Below, in pieces: positions 9,160-17,080 of a stretch of 64,000 nucleotides of DNA (its first letter is position 1; the number at the start of each line of letters is the position of its first letter). Below the pieces are notes generated by a model. The model had not been told where the DNA came from, searched no databases, and saw nothing but the letters and a program-made list of their open reading frames with translations. The stretch spans positions 4,836,001 through 4,900,000 of the forward strand of contig NZ_CP014546.1 in assembly GCF_001579805.1 (NCBI RefSeq), written 5' to 3'. Position numbers and translations under genes: made by a program. Origin of the DNA: Pseudomonas azotoformans. GTDB lineage: Bacteria > Pseudomonadota > Gammaproteobacteria > Pseudomonadales > Pseudomonadaceae.

Positions 9160-9384
9160 TCCAGTACCTTGTCAGTGCCGAGGGGAACAGGTGGCACTGC
9201 CGTTTCAAAAAACGCATTTTTTATGAGCCCGTGGCGGTGGGTGCCAATGGGCCTGGTCCTTACTTTCTTATGGGGGTCGGCTCTGGGTCGGGGGGTAACC
9301 AATGCTCCTGTATCCGGGCAGATGAATGGATAAAGCAATGCTTGTGCCGGAAACCCTATTCAAGCTGTCCAGCTGACAGGCTTT
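9160..9384. other. Intergenic region before the REPIN
   Basis: This stretch lies upstream of the ATP-grasp gene and must carry its promoter. I see no convincing -35/-10 pair, no open frame with family features, and no terminator in the first 225 bases. Confidence 0.4.
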
Positions 9385-9481
9385 TGTAGTGAGCGGGCTT
9401 GCCTCGCGCTGGGCTGCGCAGCGGCCCCACCAAAAGCGGGAGCGCTACGCACTCCAGCGCGGGGCAAGCCCGCTCACTACA
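9385..9481. repeat. REPIN: inverted pair of REP sequences
   Basis: TGTAGTGAGCGGGCTTGCC (9385-9403) and its reverse complement (9463-9481) enclose an imperfectly self-complementary core, so the whole 97 bp can fold into a long hairpin. The GTGAGCGGGCTTGCC arm matches a REP family common in P. fluorescens genomes, where such doublets (REPINs) are moved in trans by a RAYT transposase. No RAYT gene is in the window. Confidence 0.88.
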
Positions 9482-9576
9482 GTGCACCCCATGCTCCGAC
9501 TTGGTGCACGAACAAACTTGAACTTCATCCGCCCGCGATTCTTCTAACAGCACACGAACCTGCATGGAGCACCGAC

Positions 9577-10122
9577 GTGCCCAGAATCATTTCACCAGAG
9601 ACACCGGAATCGAGCCTGCCCGATCACAGCGAACACAACGCCAAGATCTTCGGTTCGCCCAAGGACCGCCTGGACTTCTACCGGCGTGAAATCCAATACG
9701 AAACCACCATTCTCGCCAACCGTACGGACGCCTATCTCACCGCGCAGTCCTTCCTGGTGATCGCCTTCGTCTCCGGCATGGGCAACCTCAACCCCGAGTG
9801 GGGCAAGCTGTTCACCGTGGTGGTGCCGATTTTCCTCGCGGCGCTGGGCATCCTCAGTTCCCTCAACGCCTGGCCAGGGATACGCGCGGCGTATGACATC
9901 ATCGACCACTGGCACTTCAAGCAAAGCGAGTTGTTGCGCAGCGAGCCGGTAATGGGCATGGCGTACGACGAGTCACCGCTGTTTTCCGAAATGGAGTCGT
10001 CCCACAAGGGCTATCGCAAGTCGCTGCTGTTCTCCATGCGCGCGCCGTGGCTGTTCATGGTGTTCTGGGTATTGCTCGCCGCTTATGCGTTTTACATTCA
10101 GGTCGACAACCCAGGGTCGTAA
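9577..10122 (+). CDS. Membrane protein of unknown function
   Basis: I do not recognise this 181-residue protein. It starts with a polar N-terminus containing DRLDFYRREIQYETTILANRTDAYLTAQSF, resembling an amphipathic helix, followed by hydrophobic segments at about residues 55-70 and 78-98 and a third at about 155-175 near the C-terminus. It is therefore probably a small inner-membrane protein with a central cytoplasmic or periplasmic loop. Two very small charged proteins follow on the same strand, within 70 and 12 bp, suggesting one transcript. Confidence 0.8.
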   Translation: MPRIISPETPESSLPDHSEHNAKIFGSPKDRLDFYRREIQYETTILANRTDAYLTAQSFLVIAFVSGMGNLNPEWGKLFTVVVPIFLAALGILSSLNAWPGIRAAYDIIDHWHFKQSELLRSEPVMGMAYDESPLFSEMESSHKGYRKSLLFSMRAPWLFMVFWVLLAAYAFYIQVDNPGS

Positions 10123-10191
10123 GCCGATGGAACTTCACCGCCCTGGGCATGACCTTAACTCTACCCAGGCGATATTTTCCGAGAGGTAACC

Positions 10192-10359
10192 ATGAGCACA
10201 GACAAACAACCCGCCACCGGTGCGGATGCGCCCAAAGACCCGGTTCCGGCCAAAGACCCCAAGGCCAAGGAAAACGACTACAGTCCAGACTTCAAGCCCA
10301 AGCCCAAGCCTGAGCCCAAGCCTGAAACCGATGCCGATATCGACACCCAAGGCGGTTAG
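10192..10359 (+). CDS. Small Lys/Pro/Asp-rich protein (55 aa)
   Basis: A 55-residue frame beginning ATG 10192 with GAGAGG about six bases upstream. Composition is extreme: it ends in a run of Lys-Pro dipeptides interleaved with Glu and Asp (KPKPKPEPKPE near residues 36-45) and has no Cys, Trp or membrane segment. It looks intrinsically disordered. A good ribosome site, stop-to-SD spacing with the next small gene and the absence of a competing frame support it as real. No function can be assigned. Confidence 0.65.
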   Translation: MSTDKQPATGADAPKDPVPAKDPKAKENDYSPDFKPKPKPEPKPETDADIDTQGG

Positions 10360-10370
10360 AGGAGACGGTC

Positions 10371-10505
10371 ATGTCCAAAGAACTCGACGATGAACTCAAC
10401 GACCCAGGTAACGAAGACCCGGGTTCACTGATGGACGATGCAGAAGTGCCGCTCAACGATCTGGATGACGCGGCGGATGTGGGCAATACCGAAAACCAGG
10501 ACTGA
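10371..10505 (+). CDS. Small acidic protein (44 aa)
   Basis: A 44-residue frame starting at ATG 10371, preceded by GAGGAGA at good spacing and only 11 bp after the previous stop. It is strongly acidic, with Asp and Glu making up over a third of the residues and only one Lys, and is probably disordered. It ends three bases before the convergent LysR gene. Together with the 55-residue neighbour it forms a pair of disordered microproteins of unknown role. Confidence 0.65.
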   Translation: MSKELDDELNDPGNEDPGSLMDDAEVPLNDLDDAADVGNTENQD

Positions 10506-10508
10506 GCG

Positions 10509-11429
10509 TCACTCGATCATCTGTGAGCCAATGGTTTTCATCCGGATCATATCCATCAACTGCCGCAACCCCGGCTGTGACTGGCGCCGGCTGGGGTAAT
10601 ACATGCACAGCGGCTCGCCCATGCAGGCCCAGTCAGGCATCACCTCCACCAGGCGCCCCTCTTTCAGCTCCTGCTCCACACGATTGGACAGGCAGTAGGC
10701 AATCCCCACCCCTTGCAGCGCGGCATTGACGATAGTCTCGGTATCGGCCGCGCTGAAGTGGCCGGGCACGTCGATGCGTTGTTGCCGTGTGCCGTTGCCC
10801 AATTCCCACTTGTAGGTGGTCTTGTCGCCCAGGTACATGCGGATGCAGGCATGCTCCAGCAAGTCCTTGGGGGCCTGGGGCGTGCCCCGTCGGGCGAGAT
10901 AGGTGGGGGAGGCGACCATGATCCAGCGCAGCTCAGCCGTCAGCGGTACAGCGACCATGTCCTGGGGCACGGTGGCACCGTAGCGGATACCCGCGTCGTA
11001 ACCTTCAGCGATGATGTCGATCATCTGGTCCTGCACGATCAGGTCCAGGCGCAGTTGCGGGTAAGCCGCGCAAAAGTCCCCAAGAATCGGCGCCAGCAGC
11101 AAGACCGCCGCGTCCCGTGGCACATTCAGGCGCAGGCGGCCGATCGGTGCCTCGCGGTACAACTCCAGGGTGTCGAGGCCGTCCTTGATGGTGGCAAACC
11201 CCTGGAGGAGTTTTTCCGCCAACAGGGAGCCCGCATCGGTGGGTTCCACGGCGCGGCTGGTGCGATAGAGCAGCTTGACGCCCAGGCGGGTTTCCAGGTT
11301 GCGCATGGTGTGGCTCAACGCCGAGGTGGTCACCCCCAGTTCATGGGCGGCGTGGCGGAAGCTGCGGCGGCGGATGATCGCCATGAACACGTTGAGATCA
11401 GCCAATTCGGAGCGGTTGAAAGCAGCCAT
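10509..11429 (-). CDS. LysR-family transcriptional regulator
   Basis: A 306-residue LysR-type regulator. The N-terminal helix-turn-helix (about 8-66) reads FMAIIRRRSFRHAAHELGVTTSALSHTMRNLETRLGVKLLYRTSR; a periplasmic-binding-like effector domain follows. It is divergent from the aldo-keto reductase gene 113 bp away and probably controls it and itself through the dyad at 11494-11514. The effector is unknown. Confidence 0.93.
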   Translation of the reverse strand: MAAFNRSELADLNVFMAIIRRRSFRHAAHELGVTTSALSHTMRNLETRLGVKLLYRTSRAVEPTDAGSLLAEKLLQGFATIKDGLDTLELYREAPIGRLRLNVPRDAAVLLLAPILGDFCAAYPQLRLDLIVQDQMIDIIAEGYDAGIRYGATVPQDMVAVPLTAELRWIMVASPTYLARRGTPQAPKDLLEHACIRMYLGDKTTYKWELGNGTRQQRIDVPGHFSAADTETIVNAALQGVGIAYCLSNRVEQELKEGRLVEVMPDWACMGEPLCMYYPSRRQSQPGLRQLMDMIRMKTIGSQMIE

Positions 11430-11493
11430 TTCAAGTCTCTTGAGCGGGAATTCGGCTGTATGCGGCGTTGAGCCCGATTCAACCGTAGATGAT

Positions 11494-11514
11494 TTAGAGT
11501 AATTGTTTTTCTAA
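11494..11514. promoter_or_regulatory. LysR-type dyad TTAGA-N11-TCTAA
   Basis: Inverted arms TTAGA (11494-11498) and TCTAA (11510-11514) with an 11-base centre fit the spacing expected of a LysR recognition site (T-N11-A with dyad symmetry). It lies 28 bases before the aldo-keto reductase start and 65 bases before the LysR start. Confidence 0.5.
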
Positions 11515-11542
11515 GCATTATTGCGCGCCATGGGATTTTTTT

Positions 11543-12526
11543 ATGCACGTTGAGACCATCAGAATTGCCGGCATCGACCAAACGGTCTCGCGGATTGCCC
11601 TCGGCACCTGGTCCATGGGCGGGCACCTGTGGGGTGGGGCGGATAATGAACAAGCCATCCGCACGCTGCGCCATGCCCTGGCCATCGGTATCAACTTGAT
11701 CGACACCGCGCCCGTGTACGGTTTTGGCCTGTCCGAAGAGCTGATCGGCAAAGCCCTGCGCGGCGTGCGCCACAGCGCGGTGATCGCGACCAAGGCCGGG
11801 CTGCAATGGGACACCGGCACACCCCGGCGCAACGCCACGGCCCAGCGCATCCGCAAGGAAGTCGAAGATTCCCTGGTGCGCCTGCAAACCGACTACATCG
11901 ACCTGTACCAGATCCACTGGCCCGACCCGCTGGTGGCCCAGGAAGAAACCGCTGATGAACTGGAACGCCTGCGCCGTGAAGGCAAGATCCTCGCGGTCGG
12001 CGTGAGCAACTATTCTTCCGCGCAAATGGACGATTTCAGCCAGTACACCGCACTGGCCACGGTGCAGCCGCCCTATAACCTGTTCGAACGGGCCATCGAC
12101 AGCGACATCCTGCCCTACGCCAAGCAGCATTCGCTGGTGGTGTTGGCCTACGGCCCGCTGTGCCGAGGTTTACTGAGCGGCAGCATGCACTCGGCCACCC
12201 GCTTTGTTGGCGATGACGTACGCAAGCTCGACCCCAAGTTCAAGGCGCCGCGTTTCGAACAATACCTGGCCGCCGTGGCCGCGCTGGATATGTATGCCCG
12301 CGAGTGCCACGGCAAATCGGTGCTGGCCCTGGCCCTGCGCTGGGTGCTTGATCAAGGCCCGACCATCGCCCTGTGGGGCGCCCGGCGACCTGAGCAGTTG
12401 AAAGGCTACGAAGAAGCCTTCGGCTGGCACCTGACGCCCGAAGACCTGACGCATATCGACCGTATTCTGGCCAGCACGATAAAAGATCCGATCGGCCCGG
12501 AATTTTTGGCCCCGCCCAAGCGTTAA
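11543..12526 (+). CDS. Aldo/keto reductase
   Basis: A 327-residue NAD(P)H-dependent oxidoreductase of the aldo/keto reductase superfamily. The catalytic tetrad is visible: Asp in NLIDTAPVYG, Tyr in the same motif, Lys in VIATKAGLQWD and His in YQIHWPD. The C-terminal GARRPEQL segment is the cofactor phosphate-binding region. It probably reduces an aldehyde or ketone; the substrate is unknown. It is divergent from and probably regulated by the LysR gene. The ribosome site is weak (GGGA before a T tract). Confidence 0.93.
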   Translation: MHVETIRIAGIDQTVSRIALGTWSMGGHLWGGADNEQAIRTLRHALAIGINLIDTAPVYGFGLSEELIGKALRGVRHSAVIATKAGLQWDTGTPRRNATAQRIRKEVEDSLVRLQTDYIDLYQIHWPDPLVAQEETADELERLRREGKILAVGVSNYSSAQMDDFSQYTALATVQPPYNLFERAIDSDILPYAKQHSLVVLAYGPLCRGLLSGSMHSATRFVGDDVRKLDPKFKAPRFEQYLAAVAALDMYARECHGKSVLALALRWVLDQGPTIALWGARRPEQLKGYEEAFGWHLTPEDLTHIDRILASTIKDPIGPEFLAPPKR

Positions 12527-12533
12527 CCCTGCG

Positions 12534-12570
12534 ACAGGGATGTCGCCAGCAACACACACAACATCCCTGT
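12534..12570. repeat. Perfect 10-bp inverted repeat, 17-base loop
   Basis: ACAGGGATGT (12534-12543) and ACATCCCTGT (12561-12570) flank a CA-rich loop between the aldo-keto reductase stop and the CDP-diacylglycerol diphosphatase start. There is no T tract, so it is not a standard intrinsic terminator. It may be an mRNA-stabilising hairpin or an operator. Confidence 0.55.
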
Positions 12571-12586
12571 ACGTCGAGGTTTTTGC

Positions 12587-13336
12587 ATGAAGCGCGGTTC
12601 CGTAGTCACGATCGCTGGTGGTTTGCTCTGTGGGTTGGTGCTCGTGGGGGCCTGGAAGTGGCGGGGAAACCCGGATGCCTTGTGGCAGACCGTCAGCCAG
12701 CAATGTGTGCCCCACCAGCAACAGCAGCTCAAGCCCGACCCCTGCCTGGCGGTGGACCTGGCCCGCGGCTACGTCCTGTACAAAGACCGCAACGGCCCGC
12801 TGCACAACCTGCTGATGCCGGCAGACAAGGTCACCGGTATTGAAGACCCGGCCCTTGGCCGCGAGCTGCTGCCGCATTACTTCACCCAGGCCTGGCAACA
12901 TCGGCGGGTGTTGTCCGAGGGCTTGAAAAAACCCATTGCCGATCAGTTCGTCTCGGTGGCGATCAACTCTCGCTACGGCCGCTCCCAGAACCAGTTGCAC
13001 GTGCATATCGCCTGCCTGCGCCCGGACGTCTATAGCACGCTCAACCAGCAAGTGCTGGATGAGCAATGGCGCACGCTACCGGTGCAGTTGATGGGGCACA
13101 CCTACAGCGCCCGGCTGCTGTCGGCGGCCGATGCCGAGCTGCGCGACCCACTGGCAGTGTTGCGTGATTATGTGGACGCCCAGGGCGACTCGATGAGCCA
13201 GTACAGCCTGCTGATGGCAGCGCGTGCCGATGGCAATTTCGTGCTGCTGAGCACCCATGTCACGTTGAGCGAGCTGAACCTCGGCTCGGCCGGCGAATTG
13301 CAGGACTATCGCTGTGACCTGATGAGCCAGCTGTAA
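12587..13336 (+). CDS. cdh: CDP-diacylglycerol diphosphatase
   Basis: A 249-residue protein of the Cdh family, which hydrolyses CDP-diacylglycerol to phosphatidate and CMP. A single N-terminal hydrophobic segment (about residues 6-22) anchors it in the inner membrane, with the rest outside. The HIT-like active site is QLHVHIAC, with His 138 and His 140; NSRYGRSQNQ just before and LLMPADKVTGIEDP further up are family blocks. Length agrees with E. coli Cdh (about 250). It stands alone downstream of the aldo-keto reductase with no evident functional link. Confidence 0.9.
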   Translation: MKRGSVVTIAGGLLCGLVLVGAWKWRGNPDALWQTVSQQCVPHQQQQLKPDPCLAVDLARGYVLYKDRNGPLHNLLMPADKVTGIEDPALGRELLPHYFTQAWQHRRVLSEGLKKPIADQFVSVAINSRYGRSQNQLHVHIACLRPDVYSTLNQQVLDEQWRTLPVQLMGHTYSARLLSAADAELRDPLAVLRDYVDAQGDSMSQYSLLMAARADGNFVLLSTHVTLSELNLGSAGELQDYRCDLMSQL

Positions 13337-13399
13337 ACCGACAAAAATCACCACAACGACCTCTTTGGAGCATAAACGACACCGCCGCAAACTTACCCA

Positions 13400-13415
13400 T
13401 TGAACGACTGTTCAG
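13400..13415. promoter_or_regulatory. Palindrome TTGAAC-N4-GTTCA before the fusion gene
   Basis: TTGAAC-GACT-GTTCA lies about 80 bases before the aminotransferase-ABC gene. A further TGAAC at 13418-13422 makes a second, overlapping inverted repeat (GTTCA-GTT-TGAAC). The same TTGAAC-N4-GTTCA element occurs at 19309-19324 in front of the TetR gene of this cluster, so it is probably the TetR operator. Confidence 0.6.
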
Positions 13416-13494
13416 TTTGAACTATGTTGACCGCATCCACCCGTTTGTCACGTAACGGGTTCGCGCTGTTTCTTCTTGAACGAGAGGCTCTGGC

Positions 13495-15489
13495 ATGCGG
13501 TTTTCCCCCTTCGTCGAACGAATTGCAGGGCAGGGCGTAGCCGCCTGGGACATCCACCACGCCGCATTCCAGGCGGCCAGCCAGGGCGATGACATCATCA
13601 TCCTCAGCGTTGGCGATCCGGATTTCGCCACGCCCTCCTTCATTACCGACGCCGCCGTGAGCGCCTTGCGCGAAGGTGACACCCACTACACCGAAATTCC
13701 CGGTCGCCCGGCATTGCGCGATGCCATTGCGGCACGCTACAGCCAGACCCTGGGCCGTCCGTTGAACGCCGACAACGTGATCACGGTGGCCGGTGCACAG
13801 AACGCGTTATTCGTGACCTCCCTGTGTCTGTTGCAAGCGGGTGATGAAGTGCTGGTGCTCGACCCGATGTACGTCACCTACGAGGCCACGCTCAAGGCAA
13901 GCGGTGCGACGCTGGTGCGTGTGCCCTGTTCGCCGGAATCCGGCTTTCGCCTCGATGCCCAGTTGCTCGGCGCAGCCATCACACCGCGTACGCGGGCAAT
14001 TTTCTTCTCCAACCCGAACAACCCGACCGGCGTGGTGCTCAACCCGCACGAACTGCAAGCCATTGCCGACCTGGCCATCGCCCACGACCTGTGGGTGGTG
14101 GTGGATGAGGTCTATGAAAGCCTGGTGTTCGACGGTGAGTACCACAGCCTTGCAGCACTGCCGGGCATGGCCGAGCGCTGTGTGGTGATTGGCAGTCTGT
14201 CCAAGTCCCATGCCATGACCGGCTGGCGCATTGGCTGGATCATCGCCATGCCGCAGATGGTCGCCCACGCGGAAACCCTGGTGCTGAGCATGCTCTACGG
14301 GCTGCCGGGCTTTGTGATGGAAGCCGCCACCGCCGCCGTGCTGGCCCATGACGAGGTGACCCAGGGCATGCGCGAGATCTATCGGCGCCGACGCGACCTG
14401 GTGGTGAGGGAGCTGAGTGCGTGCCCAGGCATCCAGGTGCAGGCACCGCAAGCCGGGATGTTTGTGCTGGTGGATGTGCGCGGCACCGGCCTGGGTTCCC
14501 TCGACTTTGCCTGGCGCCTGTTTCGGGAAGCCGGGGTTTCGGTGCTCGACGCCGCCGCCTTTGGCGAGCCGGCCCAGGGCTTCGTGCGCTTGTCGTTCAC
14601 CCTGGGTGAAGAGCGCCTGAGCGAAGCCTGCCAACGCATCGTGCAATTTGTCGCCAAGCTGGCCGGTGAGCCGCGTGTTGCGGCGGCGCCCAGGATCGAA
14701 GGGGTGCCGCCGGCCGCAGTCAAAAAGATGATCGAGGTCATCGACCTGCACAAACGCTTCGGCAATATCGAAGTACTCAAGGGCATTTCCCTCACGGCCC
14801 ACGAAGGCGACGTGATCTCGCTGATCGGCGCCAGCGGCTCGGGTAAAAGCACCTTGCTGCGCTGCATCAACATGCTCGAAGTGCCGGACCAGGGCAGCAT
14901 CCATGTGGATGGCGAAAGCATCAAGCTCAACTACGGTCGGCCCGGCGCGCCCCTGGTCGCAGATGCCAAACAGCTGGTACGCATTCGCTCGACCCTGGGC
15001 ATGGTGTTCCAGAACTTCAACCTGTGGCCACACCGCACGGTCCTGGAAAACCTTATCGAAGCCCCCACCCAGGTCCTGCGCGAAAGCCGTGCCGAGGCCA
15101 TCGAACGCGCCGAAGCCTTGCTCGACCGCGTCGGCCTGGCCGCCAAGCGCAACGAATACCCGGCGTTCCTCTCCGGCGGCCAACAGCAACGGGTGGCGAT
15201 TGCCCGTGCGCTGGCCATGCGTCCCAAAGTCATGCTGTTCGACGAACCCACCTCGGCCCTCGACCCGGAGCTGGTGGGCGAAGTGCTGCGGGTGATCCGC
15301 TCCCTGGCCGAGGAAGGCCGCACCATGATCCTGGTCACCCATGAAATGGCGTTCGCCCGGGATGTGTCGTCGAAAGTGGCGTTTCTGCACCAAGGCATGA
15401 TCGAAGAAACCGGCTCGCCGGATGCGGTGTTTATCGACCCACGCAGTGAACGTTGCCGACAGTTCGTCAACGCGCATCAAACTCGCTAA
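13495..15489 (+). CDS. Aminotransferase fused to amino-acid ABC ATPase
   Basis: A 664-residue two-domain protein. Residues 1-395 are a class I/II PLP aminotransferase most like arginine:pyruvate transaminase AruH (AAWDIH near the start, LSVGDPDFATP, SNPNNPTGVVL, VDEVYESLVF, and Lys 237 in SLSKSHAMTGWRIGW as the PLP lysine). After a linker rich in Ala and Pro (about 396-410), residues 411-664 are a complete polar-amino-acid ABC ATPase with Walker A GASGSGKS (445-452), LSGGQQQR and LFDEPTSALDPE. No ribosome site precedes the internal Met of MIEVIDLHKRF, so a single polypeptide is likely. The transporter genes follow immediately, so the protein may couple uptake of an amino acid to its transamination at the membrane. 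Confidence 0.88.
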   Translation: MRFSPFVERIAGQGVAAWDIHHAAFQAASQGDDIIILSVGDPDFATPSFITDAAVSALREGDTHYTEIPGRPALRDAIAARYSQTLGRPLNADNVITVAGAQNALFVTSLCLLQAGDEVLVLDPMYVTYEATLKASGATLVRVPCSPESGFRLDAQLLGAAITPRTRAIFFSNPNNPTGVVLNPHELQAIADLAIAHDLWVVVDEVYESLVFDGEYHSLAALPGMAERCVVIGSLSKSHAMTGWRIGWIIAMPQMVAHAETLVLSMLYGLPGFVMEAATAAVLAHDEVTQGMREIYRRRRDLVVRELSACPGIQVQAPQAGMFVLVDVRGTGLGSLDFAWRLFREAGVSVLDAAAFGEPAQGFVRLSFTLGEERLSEACQRIVQFVAKLAGEPRVAAAPRIEGVPPAAVKKMIEVIDLHKRFGNIEVLKGISLTAHEGDVISLIGASGSGKSTLLRCINMLEVPDQGSIHVDGESIKLNYGRPGAPLVADAKQLVRIRSTLGMVFQNFNLWPHRTVLENLIEAPTQVLRESRAEAIERAEALLDRVGLAAKRNEYPAFLSGGQQQRVAIARALAMRPKVMLFDEPTSALDPELVGEVLRVIRSLAEEGRTMILVTHEMAFARDVSSKVAFLHQGMIEETGSPDAVFIDPRSERCRQFVNAHQTR

Positions 15490-15514
15490 CTCCATAAAAA
15501 GACGGGGCAAAATC

Positions 15515-16369
15515 ATGAAATCCAAGCGTATGGCAACGTGGTTGAGCAGTGCTGTGTTGATGTTGGCTGCAGGCTTCACCCAGGCGGCGGAAAAGCCCAT
15601 CGTGTTTGCGGTCGCCGCGGAACCCTATCCGCCCTTCACCGTTAAAGGCGGCAACGGCCAGTGGTCCGGCTTTGAAGTGGACTTGATCCACAAACTCTGC
15701 GAAGGCATGAAAGCCGAGTGCCAGATCAAGGAAGTGGCGTGGGACGGCATTATTCCCTCGTTGCTGGCGAAGAAGATCGACGTGATTTTTTCGTCGATGT
15801 CGGTGACCGATGAGCGTGAAAAACAGATCGCTTTCAGCCGCGCCTACTACGATTCCCTGTTGGGTGTTGCCGGCCCTAAAGGCAGCGAAGTCGAGATCTC
15901 CCCGGCGGGCCTCAAGGGCAAGTTGATCGGCGTGCAGATCTCCACGGTCAGCGCCAACTACCTGAAGAAGTATTACGAAAACATCGCGGACCTGAAGTAC
16001 TACGACACCCAGGAATCGGCCAACGCCGACCTGATCGCCGGGCGTATCGACTACATGATGGCCGATGACACCGCCATCGCCATGATGGTCAAGACGCCTG
16101 AAGCCAGCGGCCTGGCGCATATTGCCAGCGTGCCCTATGACCCGATCATCGGCCGAGGTGTCGGCGCCGGCCTGCGCAAGGAAGACACGGCGCTCAAGGC
16201 GCGGCTGGATAAGGCCATCGGCGAATTGCTGGTGAGCAAGGACTACGACGACCTGTCGCAGCACTATTTCGGGCTGTCGGTCAGCCCGTGCAAGCGCGGT
16301 GACACCCCGGCGTTTGTCAGCAAGACCTGTGACAGCCCCTATCAACAAGTCGCCCAGAAGACCGAATAA
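15515..16369 (+). CDS. Amino-acid ABC transporter substrate-binding protein
   Basis: A 284-residue family 3 solute-binding protein. A Sec signal peptide covers about the first 25 residues, ending near FTQA-AEKP. The mature part has the usual start (FAVAAEPYPPFTVKGGNGQWSGFEVDLI) and the ligand-site block MADDTAIAMM. The start is ATG 15515 after GACGGGG. It would deliver an amino acid, probably a basic one or a derivative, to the permeases encoded next. Its stop overlaps the first permease start by one base. Confidence 0.93.
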   Translation: MKSKRMATWLSSAVLMLAAGFTQAAEKPIVFAVAAEPYPPFTVKGGNGQWSGFEVDLIHKLCEGMKAECQIKEVAWDGIIPSLLAKKIDVIFSSMSVTDEREKQIAFSRAYYDSLLGVAGPKGSEVEISPAGLKGKLIGVQISTVSANYLKKYYENIADLKYYDTQESANADLIAGRIDYMMADDTAIAMMVKTPEASGLAHIASVPYDPIIGRGVGAGLRKEDTALKARLDKAIGELLVSKDYDDLSQHYFGLSVSPCKRGDTPAFVSKTCDSPYQQVAQKTE

Positions 16370-17073
16370 TGCTCGACCTCTTAAGCTTCGGCGAACAAGG
16401 GTGGGGCAATGCGTTGCTCAAAGGGTTATGGATGACCCTGCAAATCTCCGCCGGCTCGTTTGCGGTGGGTGTGTTGATCGGCCTGGTGGTGGCCTGCGCC
16501 AAGCTCAGTGCGCCACGCCCGATTGCGCTGCTGATGCGCGGCTACACCACGGTGTTTCGTGCGGTGCCGGAACTGCTGCTGATCCTGCTGCTGTATTACG
16601 CCGGCTCCATGGGCCTCAACGCGCTGATGCTGGGGATGGGCTTCGAGCAGATGAACATCAGCGGCCCGCTGGTGGCGATCCTGGTGTTGGGCCTGGTGCA
16701 GGGCGCCTACGCGTCGGAGATCTTCCGCGCGGCGATCCTGGCGATTCCCCACGGCCAGATCGAAGCGGCGCGGGCGTTTGGCTTGAGCGGGTTTGGCCTG
16801 TTCCGCCGGGTGACCTTGCCGATCATGGCGCCGTTCGCCCTGGCCGGCATGTCCAACCTGTGGATTAACCTGATCAAGGACAGTGCCTTGATCAGCGTGG
16901 TCGGCACCAACGAATTGCTGTACACCGCCAAGCAGGCCGCAGGCTCGACCCGCCAGTACCTGCTGTTCTACCTCACGGCCGCCGCCTTGTATTACCTGGT
17001 GACGCTGGCTTCCAACTACCTGTCCGGGCGCCTGGAGCGACGAATCCGTCGCTGGATGCCGGTTGTCGAGTGA
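16369..17073 (+). CDS. Amino-acid ABC transporter permease (HisQ-type)
   Basis: A 234-residue inner-membrane permease of the HisMQ/GlnP family, with about five membrane segments and the EAA loop YASEIFRAAILAIPHGQIEAARAFGLSGFGLFRRV, which contacts the ATPase. TAATG overlap with the binding-protein gene implies translational coupling. It should pair with the next permease and with the ATPase half of the fusion protein. Confidence 0.93.
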   Translation: MLDLLSFGEQGWGNALLKGLWMTLQISAGSFAVGVLIGLVVACAKLSAPRPIALLMRGYTTVFRAVPELLLILLLYYAGSMGLNALMLGMGFEQMNISGPLVAILVLGLVQGAYASEIFRAAILAIPHGQIEAARAFGLSGFGLFRRVTLPIMAPFALAGMSNLWINLIKDSALISVVGTNELLYTAKQAAGSTRQYLLFYLTAAALYYLVTLASNYLSGRLERRIRRWMPVVE

Positions 17074-17080
17074 ACGGGCC

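Noticed and set aside
14700..14760. Fusion of aminotransferase and ATPase as another CCGGCCC error
   Set aside because: The linker contains CCGGCCG rather than CCGGCCC, and both domains are complete in one frame, so no base error needs to be assumed.
13807..15600. Open frame of 597 codons on the minus strand
   Set aside because: It is antisense to the aminotransferase-ABC fusion, whose motifs are unambiguous.
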